A stretch of 9,387 bases of DNA from Alphaproteobacteria bacterium (GCA_029243445.1 JAQWSA010000082.1:1-9387); one strand, 5' to 3'; shown: positions 1 to 6,686, counted from the stretch's first letter. Made by a program: numbers and translations. The notes: generated by a model not told the origin, from the letters alone.

Positions 1-927
1 TGTAACTTCTAACTCAACAACATCATTAGGCTCAAGAAACCTATCAAGCTCTAATCCGCAGCCCCCACCGACAGTTCCTGAACAAAAGAATTCCCCAGGG
101 TATAGAGTCTCTGCTCGTGAAGTATGAGCGATACAATCCTCAAATGTCCAATACATACTCCCACCATTACCACGACTTACTTCTTCATCATTAACACGCA
201 CTATTAACTCACAATTATATGGGTCAAAGGAATCTGCAGTTACTATACATGGTCCAATAATCATACCAGTTTCAAAATCTTTGCCTTTCCCAGGCCCAAA
301 ACCTGCTGGCATTTCTTTAGCTTGGGTATCTCTTGCACTTATGTCATTAAATATTGAGTAACCAAAAATCATATCTTTAGCTTCCTCAGGAGTAACATCT
401 TTACCCGACTTCCCTAGCCAGGCTCCAAACTCCATTTCATAATCAAGCGCTTCTGAAAAATGAGGCCATAGGACATCTTCATCCGTACCAATTACTCCAA
501 ATCGACTAGCCTTATAATAAAGAGGCTGTTCATACCAAAGCTTAGGTGGTTCAAAAGCTCCCTCTTTTTCAAATCGCTTTAAAGCTTCTACCGGATCAGG
601 TTCAGCGTCAGCCTTTTTCTTTCTAAGCATAGCAAATGCATTAATTAAATGTTCTTCAAAACACAAATAATCACGTATCTGAGGCGGGACTAATATTGGT
701 GATTTAATTTTAACATCCGCTAGGGAATGTGAATTGCGTTCATCTGTCGAAGAAATTATCTGTTTAGCCAAATTAACTGCAACGTCCCCTGATTCAATTA
801 AACTTAACATATCAGAAAAATAAGGTTGATTATCGATTATTGCCAAATCTATAACACGTGTTTCATCGAGATTAATTGCACCAACTCTGGGCTCTCCGGA
901 ACCTATAGTAAATGTTACTAATTTCAT
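1..927 (-). CDS. Fumarylacetoacetate hydrolase (FAH) family protein, C-terminus cut off by the window edge
   Basis: The frame is open from an ATG at 927 down to base 1, giving 309 residues with no stop. FAH-family enzymes are metal-dependent hydrolases or decarboxylases that cleave C-C bonds in acylpyruvates and diketo acids. Landmarks of fumarylacetoacetase are in order: D86 and H93 (D-x6-H, the metal Asp and catalytic His), E164 and E166 in LDYEMEF (metal ligands), D195 in FNDISARD (third metal ligand), K216 in GPGKGKDF, and the GTVGGGCG turn near residue 284. The catalytic set therefore looks intact. A charged stretch at about 100-125 precedes WYEQPLYY. A strong GGGAGGA ribosome site (932-938) lies 4 bases upstream of the ATG. 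The gene is divergent from the BKACE operon across 373 bases. The fold is certain; the substrate (acylpyruvate, fumarylpyruvate, or 2,4-diketo-3-deoxy sugar acid) is not readable. Any genes further downstream in its operon lie outside the window. Confidence 0.9.
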   Translation of the reverse strand, partial: MKLVTFTIGSGEPRVGAINLDETRVIDLAIIDNQPYFSDMLSLIESGDVAVNLAKQIISSTDERNSHSLADVKIKSPILVPPQIRDYLCFEEHLINAFAMLRKKKADAEPDPVEALKRFEKEGAFEPPKLWYEQPLYYKASRFGVIGTDEDVLWPHFSEALDYEMEFGAWLGKSGKDVTPEEAKDMIFGYSIFNDISARDTQAKEMPAGFGPGKGKDFETGMIIGPCIVTADSFDPYNCELIVRVNDEEVSRGNGGSMYWTFEDCIAHTSRAETLYPGEFFCSGTVGGGCGLELDRFLEPNDVVELEVT

Positions 928-1042
928 TATGTCCTCCCTTTGTTAAGTATAATAAGTTTTTTAGTATTCAACACGTAATAACAAAATATACTTTCAATAT
1001 ATTATGCCTTAAAAAAAAATTAACTTTCTTCAGATAATTTGA

Positions 1043-1051
1043 ATTATATCA
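1043..1051 (-). promoter_or_regulatory. Extended -10 promoter for the FAH gene
   Basis: Read on the minus strand the sequence is TGATATAAT, a perfect TGn-TATAAT extended -10 element, which can work without a good -35 box. Transcription would begin near 1036, giving an untranslated leader of about 110 bases before the ATG at 927. The AAGGTCCTT palindrome at 1066-1074 falls where the -35 region would be. A chance match is possible in such AT-rich DNA. Confidence 0.45.
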
Positions 1052-1086
1052 GTATATTTATATACAAGGTCCTTTATAAATGTATT

Positions 1087-1100
1087 GTCAAATAAATGAC
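1087..1100. repeat. Short inverted repeat GTCA-N6-TGAC, candidate operator
   Basis: Perfect 4-base arms, GTCA (1087-1090) and TGAC (1097-1100), flank a 6-base AT spacer. The size and geometry suit a dimeric helix-turn-helix regulator, but the arms are short. It lies about 35 bases upstream of the minus-strand extended -10 and upstream of the plus-strand operon. The functional reading is inference only. Confidence 0.25.
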
Positions 1101-1300
1101 TTAGTATTCCACTAAAATAGTCTTAAATAATAAATTTGATAATTACTGTATCGCCATATAACTTTTTTATCTGTACTATAGGGAAAATAGTTAAATTATT
1201 TGTTGAACAACCCAGGAAAAAATAGTGGGGAATATATACCTTTGGTTCAAAATAATAGGGCAATTAATAGTAAGCCAACAATAATATAGGGGGAAAACTC

Positions 1301-2236
1301 ATGGCAAAGAAGACTAAAGTTATCATTTCTTGCGCAATAACAGGTGCAATTCATACACCAACTATGTCACCACATATTCCGATTACACCCGATGAAATAG
1401 CTCAAGCATCAATAGAAGCAGCTGAGGCTGGTGCTTCTATAATTCATCTACATGCCCGTGACCCAGAGGATGGCAAGCCTACCCCGTCACCAGATGTATT
1501 TATGGAATTTTTACCACGAATAAAACAGAATACAGATGCCGTAGTAAATATAACTACCGGCGGTGGTCTGGGCATGACAGTAGACGAACGTATTGCTGCA
1601 GCAGTTGTGGCAGAGCCAGAAGTCACATCACTAAATATGGGGTCAATGAATTTTGGTATTTTTAATCTAGCAAAACGTTATGAAGATTGGAAATATGATT
1701 GGGAAAAGCCCTATCTAGAAATGACTGACGACTTCATTTTCACAAACACCTTCAAACAAATTGAATATATTATAACAGAATTAGCAGATAAGCGTGGCGT
1801 TAAATTTGAACATGAATGCTATGATATTGGTCATCTATATAACACCCATTATTTTTATTCAACGGGCCGTCTAAAAGGTCCAATTTTTCTTCAATTTATT
1901 TTTGGGATAATGGGTGGTATAGGGGCAGAATTAGATCATCTCATGCATATGAAAGCTACAGCTGACCGTTTGTTTGGTGACGATTATGTTTTCTCAGTAC
2001 TTGCTGCTGGTCGCCATCAAATGAACTTTACTACTCAATCAGCTATGATGGGGGGCAGCGTTCGCGTTGGGCTAGAAGACTCACTTTACATATCAAAAGG
2101 TGAACTGGCTGAATCTAATGCATCTCAAGTGGCCAAGATTCGTAGTATTTGTGAAAACTTATCCTTGGAAATTGCTTCACCAGACGAAGCACGTGAGATA
2201 CTCGACCTTAAAGGTGGAGATATGGTTAAGTTCTAA
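1301..2236 (+). CDS. BKACE family (DUF849) beta-keto acid cleavage enzyme
   Basis: A 311-residue protein of the BKACE/DUF849 family, whose founding member is 3-keto-5-aminohexanoate cleavage enzyme (Kce) of lysine fermentation. Family members are Zn-dependent TIM barrels that condense a beta-keto acid with acetyl-CoA and release acetoacetate plus a new acyl-CoA. Visible signatures are H49 and H51 in IIHLHARD (zinc ligands), NITTGGG at 83-89, SLNMGSMNFG at 110-119, ECYDIGHLY near 172-180, AAGRHQ at 235-240 and R255-x3-E259-D260 (third zinc ligand E259; the conserved Arg and Asp are catalytic in Kce). Length is normal and no key residue is missing. The start has AGGGGGA 6 bases upstream. It leads an operon with a thiolase 37 bases downstream, which supports acetoacetate/acetoacetyl-CoA metabolism. 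Automatic pipelines would probably call it 3-keto-5-aminohexanoate cleavage protein, but the real keto acid is unknown, since other BKACEs take dehydrocarnitine and related acids. Confidence 0.93.
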   Translation: MAKKTKVIISCAITGAIHTPTMSPHIPITPDEIAQASIEAAEAGASIIHLHARDPEDGKPTPSPDVFMEFLPRIKQNTDAVVNITTGGGLGMTVDERIAAAVVAEPEVTSLNMGSMNFGIFNLAKRYEDWKYDWEKPYLEMTDDFIFTNTFKQIEYIITELADKRGVKFEHECYDIGHLYNTHYFYSTGRLKGPIFLQFIFGIMGGIGAELDHLMHMKATADRLFGDDYVFSVLAAGRHQMNFTTQSAMMGGSVRVGLEDSLYISKGELAESNASQVAKIRSICENLSLEIASPDEAREILDLKGGDMVKF

Positions 2237-2273
2237 ATCAAGTTTATTTTATTACTAATCAGGACGGTAAACG

Positions 2274-3455
2274 ATGGCTGAAGCAGCTATAGTAGCTACT
2301 GCAAGAACAGCAATAGGTAAGGCATACCGAGGGGCGTTTAATAATACTCATGGTGTGGACTTAATGGGACACGCTATTAAACATGCAGTAAAACGCTCTA
2401 AGGTTGATCCAATTGAGATTGAAGATATTCTAATCGGTTGCGGCTTTCCCCAAGGCCAAACAGGTATGAATGTAGCACGAGTTAGTGCAATGCGTGCAGG
2501 TATGCCAGTCACCGCCAGCGCGGCCACCGTTAACCGTTTCTGTTCTTCAGGTCTTCAGACTATAGCCATGACATCACAACGAATTATGGTAGGAGAAATA
2601 GATATTGGTGTCGCAGGAGGAGTAGAAGTTATTAGCCAACTACCTCCTGAACACCAGGTCGAACCAAAAAGTGAAGATCCCTGGGTACGTGAGCATAGAC
2701 CTGATATTTATATGAATATGCTTGATACTGCTGAAAATGTTGCAGAACGTTATAATATAAGTCGTCAGGTACAGGACGAGTACGCCCTATTAAGTCAAAA
2801 GCGAACAGCTGCAGCACAACAAGCAGGTAAATTTAATGATGAAATTGTACCGCTGGCTTCAGTAATGCTTACAAAAAATAAAGAAACTGGGGAAGTAAGT
2901 GAAAAATCCGTAAATCTAGAAAAAGATGAGGGTAATAGACCCCAGACTGAAGAAAACGACCTAGCTAAACTTAATCCTGTAAAAGAAGGTGGTTATATAA
3001 CACCTGGAAATGCAAGCCAACTTTCAGATGGCGCATCTGCATGTGTTATCATAAATGCTAATATTGCTGAGCAGCGGGGGTTATCTCCACTCGGCTATTT
3101 CCGAGGTTTTGCAGTTGCGGGCTGTGAACCTGATGAAATGGGTATAGGACCAGTCTTAGCTGTTCCTAAACTTCTAAAAAAAGCTGGGCTCTCTATTGAT
3201 GATATTGATCTTTGGGAGCTAAACGAAGCCTTTGCTGCCCAGACAGTGTATTGTCGTGATAATCTAGGCATTGATCCAAATAAATTCAATGTAAATGGGG
3301 GCGCTATTTCAGTAGGTCACCCCTATGGAATGAGCGGTGCAAGGCTAACAGGACATCTCCTTATTGAAGGTAAGAGACGTGGTGCAAAATATGGTGTAGT
3401 TACTATGTGCGTAGGAGGCGGAATGGGCGCTGCAGGCCTGTTTGAAATAGTATAA
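2274..3455 (+). CDS. Thiolase family acetyl-CoA C-acyltransferase
   Basis: A 393-residue type I thiolase, the usual length for the family. It either cleaves a 3-ketoacyl-CoA with CoA or condenses two acyl-CoAs. The catalytic set is complete: nucleophile C90 in [10 protein letters not shown]317 in the NEAFA motif, H349 in [11 protein letters not shown] and C379 in MCVGGGMG near the C-terminus. No signal peptide or fusion is visible, so it should be cytoplasmic. The start ATG follows AGGACGG (2261-2267) at 6 bases. It lies between BKACE (37-base gap) and the SMP-30-type gene (36-base gap) on the same strand, so co-transcription is likely. In this setting it may thiolyse acetoacetyl-CoA derived from BKACE's acetoacetate, or act on the chain-shortened acyl-CoA. 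Residues alone do not separate acetoacetyl-CoA thiolase from longer-chain 3-ketoacyl-CoA thiolase. No CoA-transferase or ligase that would activate acetoacetate is in the window. Confidence 0.94.
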   Translation: MAEAAIVATARTAIGKAYRGAFNNTHGVDLMGHAIKHAVKRSKVDPIEIEDILIGCGFPQGQTGMNVARVSAMRAGMPVTASAATVNRFCSSGLQTIAMTSQRIMVGEIDIGVAGGVEVISQLPPEHQVEPKSEDPWVREHRPDIYMNMLDTAENVAERYNISRQVQDEYALLSQKRTAAAQQAGKFNDEIVPLASVMLTKNKETGEVSEKSVNLEKDEGNRPQTEENDLAKLNPVKEGGYITPGNASQLSDGASACVIINANIAEQRGLSPLGYFRGFAVAGCEPDEMGIGPVLAVPKLLKKAGLSIDDIDLWELNEAFAAQTVYCRDNLGIDPNKFNVNGGAISVGHPYGMSGARLTGHLLIEGKRRGAKYGVVTMCVGGGMGAAGLFEIV

Positions 3456-3478
3456 TGAATTAATAATAATAATTACTT

Positions 3479-3482
3479 GAGG
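3479..3482 (+). promoter_or_regulatory. Ribosome binding site GAGG fixing the SMP-30 gene start
   Basis: GAGG lies 9 bases upstream of the ATG at 3492. The longer in-frame reading would begin at TTG 3477, which is part of this same ribosome site and has no comparable site of its own, so the ATG is preferred. Confidence 0.65.
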
Positions 3483-3491
3483 TTATGTACA

Positions 3492-4520
3492 ATGTCAGAT
3501 AATCCAATCGATGGTTTTAGATTAAGTAAAGAAGACTTTAGTTTTATTGGGGAGGGCTTACAAAGGCCCGAATGTATTTTAGCTGAAAAAGACGGAACAT
3601 TGTGGTCAGCAGACGCTCGTGGTGGCGTTGTTAAAATCTCATCCAACGGTTCACAAGAAATAATTACACAGTCTCATAATGCAGATGCATTCGGCACCTC
3701 AACGGATGATAGCAATAAGTTTGTTGATGGTACTTTACCCAACGGCTTAGCCTTTGCAAGTAATGGCGATATTCTGATTTCTAATTTTGGTACTGATTGC
3801 CTTGAGAGAATGACCAGAAATGGCGAAACAACAGTAATGTTTGACACTGTAGACGGCGATGCCATAGGCAAAGTAAACTTTGTTTGTCGCGATAGTAAAA
3901 ATCGTATATGGATCACAGTCTCGACGATGCTACATGACTGGCCCAAAGCTATTGATAAAAACCTAATTGACGGAAGAGTATTATTATACGAAGAGGATAA
4001 AGGTGTTCGTATTGTAGCGGATGACGTTCACTTTTCAAATGAATGTAAGTTAGATGCTAACGAGGAATACCTGTACGTTGTCCAAACGTGTGGACGCAAT
4101 ATTGCTCGTTATAAAATAGATGATAACGGAGATTTAGGTACAAAAGAAATTTATGGTCCAAATGATACTGGTAGATTCATAGATGGTTGTGCTTTCGATG
4201 CGTATGGAAACCTTTGGGGTACACATGTAATGACGGATGGTCTTTTCGTTATTAAACCAGATGGCGATTACGTTATGATATTTGATGATTCTAACCCAGA
4301 AGAGGTTAAAAAACTTGACGATGCCTTTCAGGCTGGCACAGTTGACGCTGAACTACTGCTTTCATGTGGCGGAGATATTGCAACATGGTGTGCTTCGGTA
4401 ACTTTTGGAGGGGCAGACCTTAAGACAGTTTACGTCGGTAGTCTTCGTTCAACAAACCTACCATATTTTACATCCCCGGTAGCTGGCCTTCCGATGGTAC
4501 ACTGGAATGAACACCACTAA
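3492..4520 (+). CDS. SMP-30/gluconolactonase/LRE family protein (probable lactonase)
   Basis: A 342-residue six-bladed beta-propeller of the SMP-30/gluconolactonase/LRE (SGL) family; members hydrolyse aldono- and other lactones using one divalent metal. Family landmarks: E27 in RPECI (metal ligand position), the PNGLA turn at 83-87 with N84, N183 in HFSNECKLD (metal ligand position) and D231 in FIDGCAFD (metal ligand and base position), followed by GNLWGTH. Blade-like repeats such as DGTLW, GDILIS, NRIWIT, EYLYVV and GNLWGT recur through the chain. No signal peptide is seen, so it is probably cytoplasmic. Five residues upstream of this ATG an in-frame TTG could extend the protein, but that TTG overlaps the ribosome site. 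It is the last gene of the plus-strand operon and ends 29 bases from the 3' end of the facing Gfo/Idh gene. Pairing with a Gfo/Idh dehydrogenase suggests a sugar-type lactone substrate, but this is inference. Confidence 0.88.
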   Translation: MSDNPIDGFRLSKEDFSFIGEGLQRPECILAEKDGTLWSADARGGVVKISSNGSQEIITQSHNADAFGTSTDDSNKFVDGTLPNGLAFASNGDILISNFGTDCLERMTRNGETTVMFDTVDGDAIGKVNFVCRDSKNRIWITVSTMLHDWPKAIDKNLIDGRVLLYEEDKGVRIVADDVHFSNECKLDANEEYLYVVQTCGRNIARYKIDDNGDLGTKEIYGPNDTGRFIDGCAFDAYGNLWGTHVMTDGLFVIKPDGDYVMIFDDSNPEEVKKLDDAFQAGTVDAELLLSCGGDIATWCASVTFGGADLKTVYVGSLRSTNLPYFTSPVAGLPMVHWNEHH

Positions 4521-4534
4521 TATAAATTAATTTG

Positions 4535-4563
4535 GGTTCTAGTGTACTATCAAACTAGAACTT
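4535..4563 (+). terminator. Hairpin between convergent genes, probable terminator overlapping the facing gene's end
   Basis: GTTCTAGT (4536-4543) and ACTAGAAC (4554-4561) form a perfect 8-bp stem around a 10-base loop, extendable by two G:U pairs. On the plus strand it is followed by a T-rich stretch (TTCTTTGTCATTTTT). It begins 15 bases after the SMP-30 stop. The right arm and its tail lie inside the last codons of the minus-strand Gfo/Idh gene. The stem is only moderately GC-rich and the T tract is interrupted, so efficiency may be modest. On the minus strand no T tract follows, so bidirectional action is doubtful. Confidence 0.45.
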
Positions 4564-5542
4564 CTTTGTCATTTTTAGCTGATTTTACAATAGCCTCCAG
4601 GATTTCGACATTATGTAGTTTTTGTTCGTTCGTGAATCTATAATCACAGTTTCCAAGAACAGAATTAGCCCATTGTTCTAGATTTGCTTTAACTACATTT
4701 GATGATGCAAAAGTTTGAGTAGTTAACTCTTCATCGAGCCAACGTGTAGTTAAGGTTGCTGGTTCTGGAATATCAACATTAGAGTTTTCTCTTGCCTCAC
4801 ACCAACCTTTATCGCCAAATATATTAATTCGACTATAGAATGGCGTAGTGGCAATATTGCACATATATCCTGTAGCGCCACTTTCAAAGGTAAATTGAAC
4901 AGCTACAATGTCATTAGACGGAAAAAGATTTGACCTATGCGCCGTCTGGGCTTTCAATTTAGCTACTGGACCAGCAACTGACTGAAAATAATCTGTTATG
5001 TGCACACCTAGGGCGGTAAGAGTACCTGCCGGAGCTTGTTTTGGATCTTTTCTCCAACCCGAAGCAACATTCTTGGTAAAATTATTATGAGACCAATTAC
5101 ACTCTATATGTATAAGCGTACCAAACTTACCCATATCATAATAATCTTTCATAGCTTCTAAAGCGGGTTCAAAACGACGCTCATGTCCAATTCCAACGAT
5201 AATATTATTTTTCTCACAAGCGGCAAGCATGCGTTTAGCCGCTGTTTTATTTAAAGCAAAAGGTTTTTCACAGAAGATTTGCTTACCGGACTTAGCAGCA
5301 GCGATAACTTGCTTTTCATGTAACAAATGCGGAGTAACCAGTATTACTGCATCAATCTCGGGGTTTGACAGAACGTTATCGTATGAATCGTCAATACTTA
5401 GACCATTTTCAAAAGCAAAATTAGATACATTCTCTACATCAACGTCCACTCCATGGGTAACGTTAATGATTTGGCTATTTGATAAACAAGTTACTATTTG
5501 TTTACCCCACCATCCCAGTCCTATAACTGCAGCTTTTAACAT
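4550..5542 (-). CDS. Gfo/Idh/MocA family NAD(P)-dependent oxidoreductase
   Basis: A 330-residue member of the Gfo/Idh/MocA family, which oxidise or reduce sugars, inositols and related polyols with NAD(P). The N-terminal Rossmann fold carries GLGWWG at 8-13; D33/D35 after the second strand may suggest NAD preference, weakly. The family motif CEKPFALN at 91-98 supplies the EKP lysine, followed by GIGHERRF at 117-124. H181 and D184 in GVHITDYF match the conserved C-terminal-domain His/Asp pair used in catalysis. The remainder is the alpha/beta substrate and dimer domain. A 334-residue reading begins at TTG 5554, but that TTG runs directly into GGGGAAG (5546-5552), the ribosome site of the ATG at 5542, so the shorter form is chosen. 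It is the last gene of the minus-strand operon, 58 bases after the HIBADH-family gene. The substrate is not identifiable; glycosidic 3-dehydrogenases and polyol dehydrogenases are all possible. Confidence 0.9.
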   Translation of the reverse strand: MLKAAVIGLGWWGKQIVTCLSNSQIINVTHGVDVDVENVSNFAFENGLSIDDSYDNVLSNPEIDAVILVTPHLLHEKQVIAAAKSGKQIFCEKPFALNKTAAKRMLAACEKNNIIVGIGHERRFEPALEAMKDYYDMGKFGTLIHIECNWSHNNFTKNVASGWRKDPKQAPAGTLTALGVHITDYFQSVAGPVAKLKAQTAHRSNLFPSNDIVAVQFTFESGATGYMCNIATTPFYSRINIFGDKGWCEARENSNVDIPEPATLTTRWLDEELTTQTFASSNVVKANLEQWANSVLGNCDYRFTNEQKLHNVEILEAIVKSAKNDKEVLV

Positions 5543-5545
5543 AAG

Positions 5546-5552
5546 CTTCCCC
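5546..5552 (-). promoter_or_regulatory. Ribosome binding site GGGGAAG that decides the Gfo/Idh start
   Basis: Read on the minus strand, GGGGAAG sits 3 bases (GGGGA core 5 bases) before the ATG at 5542. The alternative TTG start at 5554 overlaps it by one base and lacks its own purine-rich site. Confidence 0.6.
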
Positions 5553-5600
5553 AATCATGAGAAATAAATATTTGTAAAACTATTATCATAACAATTATAG

Positions 5601-6491
5601 TTACTTAACCTCCAGGCCAGCAGCTCTTGCTGCTACCCTTGCCATTGCAGACCAGTCCAGGTCTCGGTCACCTGCGTCTATAGTTTGGCTAATCTGGCCC
5701 TGAAGCAACTCACCAAGAGGCATTGGCACCCCAAGGTTAGCCGCGCTATCAATCATTTGAGTTATATCTTTCAAACCTAATTCTGTTCTAAAATTTGGAG
5801 GTGAGTGAATATCATTAACTACATTTGAACCATAATATTTGTATATTGGTGCAGAAAACATAGTTGTTGTAATTAAATCATAAAACACCTGTGGATCCAC
5901 TCCTGCCTTACGAACTACTGCAAAAGCCTCTCCCATTGCCCCTAATGCCCCCGCAATAAGATAATTATTAGAAAGCTTAACAAATGCCGCCATATCAGGC
6001 GCTTCACCCACATGTACATAATTTTTACTGATAGCATCAAAAACTGAGCTGCATCTATCAACATCTATGGCTGAACCTCCAACTATCAAAGTAAGTTCAC
6101 CAGCTTCAGCAGCATCACCACGACCTATAATCGGTGCAGCAATAAAACCCTTACTATTTTTCTTATGATTTTCATTTAATAGTCTACTATAATTTACACT
6201 GATAGTTTCCATAGATATATGAATAGCATTCTCAGGTAGATTAGAAATAAGGTCTATACCTCCATTAAAAAGCACTTCTTCGACAGATTTATCTCCTTCT
6301 AGAACGGTAATTAATATATCTGAATTATTTGCAACATCTACTGGTTCATCAGCTATATTGGCTCCCTCAGAAGATAAAGATTCTGCCTTAGAGCGCGTTC
6401 TATTATAAACAGTCACATCATATCCAGCTTTAAGAAGATTACGGGCCATACCGCTTCCCATAATACCAACACCGATAAAGCCAACTTTCAT
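5601..6491 (-). CDS. 3-hydroxyisobutyrate dehydrogenase/beta-hydroxyacid dehydrogenase family NAD(P)-dependent oxidoreductase
   Basis: A 296-residue protein, typical length for the family (6-phosphogluconate-dehydrogenase-like N-terminal Rossmann domain plus an all-helical C-terminal domain). The N-terminus has GFIGVGIMG (4-12) and VYNRT (28-32) with R31, which often favours NADP. The substrate-binding segment reads AAPIIGRGDAAEAGELTLIVGG over 118-139, a variant of the usual DAPVSGG-type signature. The catalytic Lys is K172 with N176 in FVKLSNNYL, so dehydrogenase chemistry on a beta-hydroxy or related acid is plausible; imine-reductase-like relatives usually lose this lysine. The start is ATG 6491, not ATG 6503: the first ATG runs into GGAG (6498-6501), which is ideally spaced 6 bases from the second ATG. 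It is preceded by a long 195-base gap after the NmrA-like gene, so it could have its own promoter. It could supply a beta-keto acid to BKACE, but that is inference. Confidence 0.88.
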   Translation of the reverse strand: MKVGFIGVGIMGSGMARNLLKAGYDVTVYNRTRSKAESLSSEGANIADEPVDVANNSDILITVLEGDKSVEEVLFNGGIDLISNLPENAIHISMETISVNYSRLLNENHKKNSKGFIAAPIIGRGDAAEAGELTLIVGGSAIDVDRCSSVFDAISKNYVHVGEAPDMAAFVKLSNNYLIAGALGAMGEAFAVVRKAGVDPQVFYDLITTTMFSAPIYKYYGSNVVNDIHSPPNFRTELGLKDITQMIDSAANLGVPMPLGELLQGQISQTIDAGDRDLDWSAMARVAARAAGLEVK

Positions 6492-6497
6492 TCTTTT

Positions 6498-6501
6498 CTC
6501 C
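6498..6501 (-). promoter_or_regulatory. Ribosome binding site GGAG that decides the HIBADH-family start
   Basis: GGAG on the minus strand lies 6 bases before ATG 6491 and overlaps the alternative ATG at 6503, which itself has no purine-rich site at the right distance upstream. The 296-residue form is therefore preferred over the 300-residue form. Confidence 0.65.
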
Positions 6502-6556
6502 ATAAAACTACATTTATTAATTTACTGTAAAATAATTTCTTTAAAGGATTATTAAT

Positions 6557-6599
6557 TACATTAATTACTAATGATTTCTTCTAGTTAAGAAGTAATGTA
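6557..6599. repeat. Nested inverted repeat upstream of the HIBADH-family gene
   Basis: Outer arms TACATTA (6557-6563) and TAATGTA (6593-6599) are perfectly complementary. Inside them CTTCT (6578-6582) and AGAAG (6588-6592) form a 5-bp hairpin with a 5-base loop. It lies in the 195-base gap between the NmrA-like and HIBADH-family genes. It is not followed by a T tract on the minus strand, so an operator or leader structure is more likely than a terminator, or it is chance in AT-rich DNA. Confidence 0.3.
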
Positions 6600-6608
6600 G
6601 CTTATCAG

Positions 6609-6641
6609 TAAAGTTAATTATGAAGTAATAACGTAACTTTA
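6609..6641. repeat. 8-bp inverted repeat TAAAGTTA / TAACTTTA
   Basis: Perfect 8-base arms (6609-6616 and 6634-6641) are separated by 17 bases. The inner ATTA (6617-6620) and TAAT (6626-6629) can continue the stem past a 4-base bulge. A shorter odd palindrome TATCTTAGATA follows at 6646-6656. No T tract follows on either strand that would make it a standard terminator. Function unknown. Confidence 0.3.
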
Positions 6642-6686
6642 TTTATATCTTAGATAAATTATAATATACGCCAATATTTATCCATT

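Larger units (their letters stand above)
928..1300. promoter_or_regulatory. Divergent AT-rich intergenic region between the FAH gene and the BKACE operon
   Basis: No convincing gene lies in these 373 bases. They should hold the promoters of both flanking transcripts. Visible structure: a minus-strand extended -10 at 1043-1051; the odd palindrome AAGGTCCTT at 1066-1074; an inverted repeat GTCA-N6-TGAC at 1087-1100; ACTAAAATAGT at 1111-1121; the 8-mer AAAATAGT three times (1114, 1184, 1219); and the odd palindrome TTGTTGAACAA at 1200-1210. For the plus strand the best -35/-10 pair seen is TTGATA (1136-1141) and TATAAC (1157-1162), but its 15-base spacer is short, so this is a weak call. The AGGGGGA ribosome site for BKACE lies at 1288-1294. 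No regulator gene is present to match to these sites. Confidence 0.6.

Noticed and set aside
1301..2236. Naming the BKACE gene kce and calling a lysine fermentation cluster
   Set aside because: None of the lysine-fermentation partner genes is next to it, and DUF849 proteins have many substrates.
3674..3946. 90-residue open frame antisense to the SMP-30-type gene
   Set aside because: Fully contained in a clear coding gene, low-complexity content, no ribosome site and no family resemblance.
5229..5567. 112-residue open frame on the plus strand, antisense to the Gfo/Idh gene
   Set aside because: It lies opposite a confident family member, begins without a ribosome site and shows no recognisable motif, so it is a shadow of the real gene.
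5578..5602. Hairpin AACTAT/ATAGTT at the stop codon of the HIBADH-family gene, as an intrinsic terminator
   Set aside because: The arms are only 6 bp and AT-rich, with a 13-base spacer and a short TTTT tail. It lies inside a likely operon, so a terminator call is not supported.
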